In this document: piece by piece, positions 58,366 to 64,000 of the stretch | How the letters are laid out: each line of letters starts with the position of its first letter | How positions within the stretch are numbered: position 1 is the first letter of the stretch | Origin: Actinobacillus sp. | Lineage (GTDB): Bacteria > Pseudomonadota > Gammaproteobacteria > Enterobacterales > Pasteurellaceae | Direction of reading: 5' to 3' | DNA length: 64,000 bases | NCBI GenBank assembly: GCA_020026075.1 | Contig: JAHHQZ010000003.1 | Location: 16,164 to 80,163, forward strand | Notes under the pieces: generated by a model | Database searches by the model: none | What the model was told of the DNA's origin: nothing | Seen by the model: only the letters and a program-made list of their open reading frames with translations | Program-made: the position numbers and the translations under genes

Positions 58366-59274
58366 ATGAATATTTGGTTCAAACAAGCCCTGATTTACCG
58401 CCTAACTCGCCCACTGGCCCCCCTCGATAACGCCGCCCTCCAACAAATGCTCCAAGTGGAACAATTCACCCCTTGCACTCAAAGCGAACAAAGCAAAATT
58501 GGCTGGGTTTCGCCCTATTTAACCGAACAACTGTTCGCCCAAAATGAACAAAATCTGCTATTCATTGCACAAAAAGAAGAAAAAATCCTGCCAGCCCACG
58601 TAGTAAAAAATGCCCTTGATCAGCGTGTGGCTGAAATTGAGAAAAAAACTGCACGCAAAGTCAGCAAGCTCGACAAACAAAATTTAAAAGATGACGTGAT
58701 AGCCACGCTGCTACCACGTGCGTTTAGCAAAAATCAGCACACTATCCTTTGGCTTGATCAAAAAAACGACTTGCTGTACGTCAACACCACGTCTCGCAAA
58801 CGAGCGGAAGAAACGCTCGGCTTATTGCGCAAAACGTTGGGTTCCTTGCCTGTGGTGCCGTTGGCTTTTAAAGAGGATTGCACCGAAATTATGCGCAGTT
58901 GGCTGCTCAATGACGAAACGCCTTTATGGCTTGAAGTGCTAGCAGATGCGGAGCTAAAAGACGACAGCGATGGCGCGGTAATTCGCTGTAAAAAACAAGA
59001 TCTGCACGCCGAAGAAGTGCGTTCTTTCTTGGCGAGCGGTAAGCGTGTGGTGAAATTAAGCCTTGATTGGGCGGAGCATTTAAGTTTTACCTTGCAAGAG
59101 GACGCAAGCCTTGCACGCATAAAATACGCTGATGATGTGCTGGAAGAAAACGCCGACATCGACAAAGCTGACCACGCCCAGCGTTTGGATGCGGATTTCA
59201 TTTTAATGACGGCACAACTGCAAACCTTAACTCAAAACTTAGGCGACTGTTTTGGTGGTTTTGCAGAAAAATAG
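58366..59274 (+). CDS. rdgC: Recombination-associated protein RdgC
   Basis: A 302-aa ring-forming DNA-binding protein that limits RecA activity at replication forks. The N-terminus NIWFKQALIYRL and the segments GWVSPY, LPAHVVKNALDQRVAEIEKK, DELKDDVIATLLPRAF-like DDVIATLLPRAFSK and HTILWLDQKNDLLYV match the family, as does the length. AAGGAT precedes the ATG. dnaB follows on the same strand after palindrome copy 17. Confidence 0.94.
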   Translation: MNIWFKQALIYRLTRPLAPLDNAALQQMLQVEQFTPCTQSEQSKIGWVSPYLTEQLFAQNEQNLLFIAQKEEKILPAHVVKNALDQRVAEIEKKTARKVSKLDKQNLKDDVIATLLPRAFSKNQHTILWLDQKNDLLYVNTTSRKRAEETLGLLRKTLGSLPVVPLAFKEDCTEIMRSWLLNDETPLWLEVLADAELKDDSDGAVIRCKKQDLHAEEVRSFLASGKRVVKLSLDWAEHLSFTLQEDASLARIKYADDVLEENADIDKADHAQRLDADFILMTAQLQTLTQNLGDCFGGFAEK

Positions 59275-59306
59275 ACCGCTGGAATTTTTGCAAAAATTCC
59301 GACCTA
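59275..59306. repeat. Dispersed palindrome, copy 17 (short form)
   Basis: Short version with CTGGAATTTTTG and CAAAAATTCCGACC, lacking the AAAATTTT centre, starting at the rdgC stop codon and lying just before dnaB. Confidence 0.8.
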
Positions 59307-59335
59307 GCAATTAATAACAAGAAAAGGATCTCATC

Positions 59336-60778
59336 TTGCAACCCAATGCCCCAATGAATAATTCCCTCAAAAACGCAGTGCCAAGCTACCAAGCACAAAG
59401 TGCTGCCGTACCTCATTCCCTTGATGCGGAACGAATGATTTTGGGGAATTTGCTGTTTGATAACGACCAAAAAACGTGGTCGGCGGTGTCGGATATTCTG
59501 CTTGCGGAAGATTTCTACACCTATGCGCACCGTGCGATTTTTGAAACCATTCAAGAACTTTACAAACGCATTGATACCATTGATTTAATTTCCCTACGTG
59601 AAGCTTTAACCAAAAAACAACTGCTGGATAAAGTGGGTGGCGAAAGTTATTTGTACGAATTGGCCTCCAACACGGCTCGCTTGGAAAGCGTGGCGGTTCA
59701 CGCCAAAATTGTGCGAGATAACGCCATTTTGCGTCATTTAATCGGCACCAGCCACGACATCGTAGGAAACTGCTACGCCACGCAAGGACGTGATGTGCGT
59801 GAAATTTTAGACGAGGCCGAACAGCACATTCTAAACATCGCCAAATCTCGCATTAGCGATACCGAAGGCCCGAAAAACGTAACGGACGTACTCGACAGCA
59901 CGCTCGCTCGCATTCAACTGCTCTACAACAATCGTGGTAAAGGCGAAGTAACGGGGCTTGCCACAGGCTTTACTGATTTAGACAAAATGACCACTGGCTT
60001 TCACGCAGGGGATTTAATTATTCTCGGCGCTCGACCGTCAATGGGTAAAACCACGTTTGCGATGAATATTTGCGAATACGCTGCCTTAAAAAGCAGTAAA
60101 CCTGTGTTGGTTTTCAGCCTAGAAATGCCCTCAGAACAGCTAATGACCCGAAGTTTAGCCTCCCTTTCAGGCGTACCGCAAAGTCGCCTAAGAACAGGGA
60201 ATTTAACCGATGAAGATCTCGGTAAAGTAATGCAAAACGTAGAAATTTTGCAGAAAAAAGCCAAACTCTATATTGACGATACCGCAGGATTAACCCCAAC
60301 TGAATTACGCTCACGAGCACGCCGTATCGCCCAAATGCCTGACCCAACCACTGGCGAGCCACAGGGGTTAGGGCTAATAATGGTGGACTATTTGCAACTT
60401 ATGCGTGTGCCAAATCTCGCACAAACTCGCCATTTGGAGGTAGCAGAAATTTCTCGCTCCCTTAAAGCCTTAGCCAAAGAACTCAATGTGCCAGTGCTAG
60501 CCTTAGCGCAGTTAAACCGTGATTTGGAAGGCCGAGAGGACAAACGCCCACGCAATGCGGATTTACGTGAGTCTGGCTCCATTGAGCAAGATGCGGATAT
60601 TATTATGTTCGTGCATCGTGAAGATCGCTTTAATAAAGAGGCGGAGAAAAATAAAACAGAGATTATCATCGGTAAACAGCGTAATGGCCCCACAGGAACG
60701 GTTTATTTAACCTTCCAAAACGAGTTCTCACGCTTTGTGAACTGCTCCACTGCCGACTACACCAATTCGCATTATTAG
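59336..60778 (+). CDS. dnaB: Replicative DNA helicase DnaB
   Basis: Hexameric 5'-3' helicase of the replication fork, 480 aa. An N-terminal DnaG-binding domain (VPHSLDAERMILGNLLFD onward) and linker precede the RecA-like motor with Walker A GARPSMGKTTFAMN, Walker B LIMVDYLQLM and the DLRESGSIEQDADIIMFVHRE motif. No intein is present. The likely start is TTG at 59336 with AAAAGGA about eight bases upstream; the first ATG at 59354 lacks a ribosome-binding site. It heads the dnaB-alr-pgi cluster. Confidence 0.96.
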   Translation: MQPNAPMNNSLKNAVPSYQAQSAAVPHSLDAERMILGNLLFDNDQKTWSAVSDILLAEDFYTYAHRAIFETIQELYKRIDTIDLISLREALTKKQLLDKVGGESYLYELASNTARLESVAVHAKIVRDNAILRHLIGTSHDIVGNCYATQGRDVREILDEAEQHILNIAKSRISDTEGPKNVTDVLDSTLARIQLLYNNRGKGEVTGLATGFTDLDKMTTGFHAGDLIILGARPSMGKTTFAMNICEYAALKSSKPVLVFSLEMPSEQLMTRSLASLSGVPQSRLRTGNLTDEDLGKVMQNVEILQKKAKLYIDDTAGLTPTELRSRARRIAQMPDPTTGEPQGLGLIMVDYLQLMRVPNLAQTRHLEVAEISRSLKALAKELNVPVLALAQLNRDLEGREDKRPRNADLRESGSIEQDADIIMFVHREDRFNKEAEKNKTEIIIGKQRNGPTGTVYLTFQNEFSRFVNCSTADYTNSHY

Positions 60779-60786
60779 AGGAATTT

Positions 60787-61866
60787 ATGCACGTTACGCC
60801 AGCTACTGCTCGTATTAGTTCTAGCGCCTTGCGCCACAATATTCAAACCATCAAACAAAAAGCGCCTCACAGCAAAGTTATCGCTGTGGTTAAAGCGAAC
60901 GCCTACGGTCACGGCGTGGAATTTGTGTCATCAGCCATTGAAAAAGACGTAGACTGCTTTGGGGTCGCTCGCCTAAGCGAGGCGTTGAAATTGCGTTCTA
61001 ATGGAATAACGAAACCTATTTTACTGTTAGAAGGCTTTTTTGATGAAAATGATCTCGCCGTTATCGCCGTCAACAATATTGAAACTGTCGTTCATAACCA
61101 AGAACAGCTTGACGCTCTACAACGTGCCACGCTGCCCAACCCTATTAAAGTATGGCTTAAAATCGACACAGGAATGCACCGTTTAGGCGTAAATTTAGCC
61201 CAAGTAGACAAGTTCTACCAAGCCCTAAAAAACTGCCCTAACGTGCAGCCTAACATTCGCTTTATGAGCCATTTTAGCCGTGCGGACGAACGCCAATCCA
61301 ACTATACCAATCTTCAATTAGAACGTTTTTTATCCGCCGTCAACCAACGTGGCGAACGTAGTATCGCCGCCTCTGGCGGCATTCTGTTTTGGCAAAATTC
61401 CCATTTAGAATGGATCCGTCCAGGTATTATTATGTACGGTATTTCCCCTGATAATAACCCGGACAGCGTGCAAGATCTCGCCCCTGTAATGAGCCTAATT
61501 TCCTCGCTCATCGCCATTCGCCCCTTGAAAAAAGGCGAACCCGTGGGCTATGGCGGTGCGTGGCAAAGTGCCAAAGATACCAACATCGGCATTGTCGCCA
61601 TTGGCTATGGCGATGGCTACCCTCGAGATATGCCCACAGGCACGCCTGTTTTAATTAACGGTCGCCGTGTGCCTGTGGTCGGTCGAGTGTCAATGGATAT
61701 GCTAGCGGTAGATTTAGGCGCAGAAAGCCAAGATAGCGTAGGCGATGAAGTCGTTTTGTGGGGTAACGGCTTGCCTATTGAAGAAATAGCCGAGAAAAGT
61801 GGTTTACTTACCTACGAACTGATCACAAAATTAACCCCACGTGTCCTAACCGAGTACGTGGACTAA
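60787..61866 (+). CDS. alr: Alanine racemase
   Basis: PLP-dependent enzyme that makes D-alanine for peptidoglycan, 359 aa. The PLP lysine is in VVKANAYGHG, the RxxxxD/substrate segment LKIDTGMHRLGV follows, and the second catalytic base tyrosine is in GYGGAWQ. GAGGA precedes the ATG, only 8 bp after the dnaB stop, as in the conserved dnaB-alr pair of enterobacteria. Confidence 0.96.
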   Translation: MHVTPATARISSSALRHNIQTIKQKAPHSKVIAVVKANAYGHGVEFVSSAIEKDVDCFGVARLSEALKLRSNGITKPILLLEGFFDENDLAVIAVNNIETVVHNQEQLDALQRATLPNPIKVWLKIDTGMHRLGVNLAQVDKFYQALKNCPNVQPNIRFMSHFSRADERQSNYTNLQLERFLSAVNQRGERSIAASGGILFWQNSHLEWIRPGIIMYGISPDNNPDSVQDLAPVMSLISSLIAIRPLKKGEPVGYGGAWQSAKDTNIGIVAIGYGDGYPRDMPTGTPVLINGRRVPVVGRVSMDMLAVDLGAESQDSVGDEVVLWGNGLPIEEIAEKSGLLTYELITKLTPRVLTEYVD

Positions 61867-61899
61867 TCAATTTAAATTCAACTTAAAAAGGAAAATGGT

Positions 61900-63546
61900 A
61901 TGAAAAACATCAACCCAACCCAAACCCAAGCTTGGCTTGCTTTGGAAAACCACGAAAAAGCCTTAAACGCCACCAGCATTAAGGATTTATTCCAACAAGA
62001 CAATCGTCGCTTTTCACATTTTTCTCATAAATTCCAGCGTGAAATGTTAGTGGATTTCTCCAAAAACAAAATCACCCAAGAAACCATTCAGTTGCTTTGC
62101 GATCTCGCCCGTGACTGCGCCGTGAAAGAGGCCACCGAAGATATGTTCACTGGTGTGAAAATTAACCGCACGGAAGATCGTGCCGTTTTGCACACCGCCC
62201 TACGCAACCGCTCCAACACCCCAGTAATGGTTGACGGCAAAGACGTAATGCCAGAAGTGAACGCCGTGTTAGAAAAAATGAAAACCTTCTGCCATCGCAT
62301 TATTTCAGACGAATGGAAAGGCTACACAGGCAAAGCCATCACCGACGTGGTCAACATCGGCATCGGCGGCTCCGACTTAGGCCCTTATATGGTTACAGAG
62401 GCACTTCGCCCTTATAAAAACCATCTCACAATGCACTTTGTCTCCAACGTAGACGGTACGCACATCGCCGAAACCTTGAAAAAATGCAACCCTGAAACCA
62501 CGCTGTTCTTAATCGCCTCCAAAACGTTCACCACTCAAGAAACAATGACCAATGCCCTCACCGCACGTCAATGGTTCTTAGAGGCAGCAAAAAACGAAAG
62601 CGACGTGGCAAAACACTTTGTCGCCCTTTCCACCAATGCCAAAGCGGTTGCGGAATTTGGTATCGACACCAACAATATGTTTGAATTTTGGGACTGGGTC
62701 GGCGGTCGCTATTCTTTATGGTCTGCCATTGGCTTATCCATCGCCCTTTCCATCGGTTTTGACAACTTTGAAAAACTACTCGATGGCGCACACGCAATGG
62801 ACAACCATTTCCGCCACGCCGAAATTTCTGAAAATATTCCGGCCTTGCTTGCGTTGATCGGTATTTGGAACAGCAACTTTCTCGGCGCTGAAACAGAGGC
62901 TATCTTGCCATACGACCAATATATGCACCGTTTCGCCGCCTACTTCCAACAAGGCAATATGGAATCCAACGGTAAATATGTGGATCGCAACGGCAACGCC
63001 GTAAACTACCAAACAGGCCCAATCATTTGGGGCGAACCAGGTACCAACGGTCAGCACGCCTTCTACCAGCTCATTCATCAAGGCACGAAACTCATTCCAG
63101 CAGATTTCATCGCTGCGGCGAAAAGCCACAACCCAATCGGCGATCATCAGCAAAAATTGCTTTCCAACTTCTTCGCTCAAACCGAAGCACTCGCCTTTGG
63201 TAAATCCGCCGAAGAAGTGAAAGCGGAATTTGTCGCCGCTGGCAAAAACCTAGACGACGTGAAAGACATCGTGCCGTTTAAAGTGTTTCAAGGCGACAAA
63301 CCAACCAACAGCATTTTGCTAGAAGAAATCACCCCATACAGCTTAGGCGCACTCATTGCGATGTACGAACATAAAATTTTCGTGCAAGGCGTGATTTTCA
63401 ACATTTACAGCTTTGACCAATGGGGCGTGGAACTGGGCAAACAGCTCGCCAACCGCATTCTACCAGAGCTAGAAAACGACCAAACCATCACCAGCCACGA
63501 CAGCTCCACCAACGGCTTAATCAACCAATACAAAGCGTGGCGTTAA
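61900..63546 (+). CDS. pgi: Glucose-6-phosphate isomerase
   Basis: Glycolytic and gluconeogenic enzyme, 548 aa. The SIS-domain signatures are intact: [50 protein letters not shown], the catalytic-base region [17 protein letters not shown] and [18 protein letters not shown] [17 protein letters not shown]. It follows alr by 33 bp. Two short stretches (near 62030 and at 62821-62846) resemble a palindrome arm while still encoding family sequence. Confidence 0.97.
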   Translation: MKNINPTQTQAWLALENHEKALNATSIKDLFQQDNRRFSHFSHKFQREMLVDFSKNKITQETIQLLCDLARDCAVKEATEDMFTGVKINRTEDRAVLHTALRNRSNTPVMVDGKDVMPEVNAVLEKMKTFCHRIISDEWKGYTGKAITDVVNIGIGGSDLGPYMVTEALRPYKNHLTMHFVSNVDGTHIAETLKKCNPETTLFLIASKTFTTQETMTNALTARQWFLEAAKNESDVAKHFVALSTNAKAVAEFGIDTNNMFEFWDWVGGRYSLWSAIGLSIALSIGFDNFEKLLDGAHAMDNHFRHAEISENIPALLALIGIWNSNFLGAETEAILPYDQYMHRFAAYFQQGNMESNGKYVDRNGNAVNYQTGPIIWGEPGTNGQHAFYQLIHQGTKLIPADFIAAAKSHNPIGDHQQKLLSNFFAQTEALAFGKSAEEVKAEFVAAGKNLDDVKDIVPFKVFQGDKPTNSILLEEITPYSLGALIAMYEHKIFVQGVIFNIYSFDQWGVELGKQLANRILPELENDQTITSHDSSTNGLINQYKAWR

Positions 63547-63560
63547 ATAACCCCTAATAA

Positions 63561-63594
63561 AAAACCCCAAACCTAAGGTTTGGGGTTTTGTTTG
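63561..63594 (+). terminator. Terminator after pgi
   Basis: Perfect 13-bp stem AAAACCCCAAACC with GGTTTGGGGTTTT and a TAA loop, then a T-rich tract. It ends the dnaB-alr-pgi unit. Confidence 0.92.
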
Positions 63595-63598
63595 CTGG

Positions 63599-63947
63599 TT
63601 AGTTTTTGTTACAAATAGCTTCATATATAGGTCCAGCCACATCGACCCAGCTGCTGGTGTTATCGCTGCTAACGCCTGTTATAGTACTCCTAGAAATAAT
63701 AAAAGCTGATAGAGCTCTACGCTTTATTGATGAACCGCAAGTTAACTCAAAGAGAAAATAAGATGCTCTAGGTCGCCCCGCATCAGTCAATTTCGCTATA
63801 AACTTTTTATGCATCTTAGATAAATGATTAATGTTATTCATATCAATCATCAGGTTATCAGAATTCTCCACAGGCATCCATTTAGTGGGCGTAAGATCTG
63901 CTACACTATGTGCTACACCAGTTATCATTAAAGATAAAAGTACAGTT
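63599..63947 (-). pseudogene. Adhesin-E-like exported protein, 5' end lost to an insertion sequence
   Basis: The frame reads leftward from the insertion-sequence boundary. It starts in mid-signal-peptide (VLLSLMITGVAHS) and continues WMPVENSDNLMIDMNNI, FELTCGSS and DVAGPIYEAICNKN. The paired cysteines, 'yID...N-I' strand and a C-terminal 'IYEAIC' resemble the surface-adhesin protein E family of Haemophilus, though weakly. The native start codon and the first part of the signal peptide are missing, so it is probably inactive. A downstream ATG at 63928 would leave no working signal peptide. Confidence 0.6.
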
Positions 63948-64000
63948 TGACCTGACCCCAAAAACTTAGACTAAATTAATTTAAGGACTGGGCTCTGTAT
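63948..64000 (+). mobile_element. Left end of an IS3-family-like insertion sequence
   Basis: From 63948 the sequence TGACCTGACCCC then AAAAACTTAGACT resembles the terminal inverted repeats of IS3-family (IS150-like) elements. AAGGACTGGGC just before the window edge looks like the leader and ribosome-binding site of a transposase start (TGTAT with a probable ATG at the edge). The element continues past the window. Confidence 0.65.

Noticed and set aside
62821..62846. Palindrome arm in pgi as an inserted element
   Set aside because: The residues (EISENIPAL) are normal for the family and the length is unchanged, so it is at most codon choice shaped toward the motif.
1..64000. CRISPR array, prophage or integrated plasmid
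   Set aside because: No regularly spaced direct repeats, phage structural genes, integrase or plasmid replication genes are seen; the only mobile DNA is the insertion-sequence end at the right edge.

Overview
The window is chromosomal DNA of a gamma-proteobacterium of the family Pasteurellaceae. Many blocks keep a gene order I know from Haemophilus influenzae: pgeF-rluD-bamD, hflK-hflC next to a phosphopantetheinyl transferase, fdhD with fdxG-fdxH-fdxI-fdhE, galT-galK-galM divergent from galS-mglB-mglA-mglC, ftsP-plsC-lpxH, and dnaB-alr-pgi. The genus cannot be fixed from the sequence. The uptake signal cores described for this family (AAGTGCGGT and ACAAGCGGT) are almost absent; a different dispersed palindrome is abundant instead.

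Layout. 1-5.5 kb: start of rpsA, cmk, a VirK/YbjX-family gene, a tryptophan permease with a methyltransferase, and a biotin-ligase-N-domain protein divergent from bioY. 6-16 kb: an ABC exporter, ftsB, fklB, psd, ffh, a YnaI-like MscS channel, lon and a DedA protein. 16-26 kb: an uncertain TorD-like gene, sstT, a decayed trimeric autotransporter adhesin, hflC/hflK, a phosphopantetheinyl transferase, htpG, pgeF and rluD. 26-32 kb: bamD, a GDSL autotransporter, ftsP, plsC and lpxH. 32-38.5 kb: a respiratory formate dehydrogenase locus. 38.6-42.2 kb: uvrB, an AT-rich gap with DnaA-box-like sites, tRNA-Asn and a Ca2+/Na+ antiporter. 42.4-46 kb: a copper locus. 46-54.4 kb: galactose uptake and the Leloir pathway. 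54.4-64 kb: a CMD/AraC pair, ppiD, an unknown gene, rdgC, dnaB-alr-pgi, and a truncated adhesin-like gene cut by the end of an insertion sequence.

How the genes work together. MglBAC imports galactose and GalM, GalK and GalT convert it to glucose-1-phosphate; GalS-type operators and a consensus CRP site lie in the promoters. FdxGHI oxidises formate at the periplasmic face, with FdhD and FdhE as maturation factors; a cysteine stands where relatives have selenocysteine. The copper genes diverge from a control region with two opposed promoters of 19-bp spacing, the MerR/CueR type. The two-domain metal-binding ORF and the copA ATPase ORF are offset by one frame and joined by an open, linker-like reading frame, which suggests programmed -1 frameshifting as known for E. 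coli copA.

The most striking feature is a family of about 17 near-identical palindromes of roughly 27-48 bp, arms resembling AAGGCCGGAATTTTTG, mostly between genes, plus about ten single arms inside genes. Paired copies at gene ends and single copies inside genes is the pattern of a DNA uptake signal, but the sequence matches neither known family dialect.
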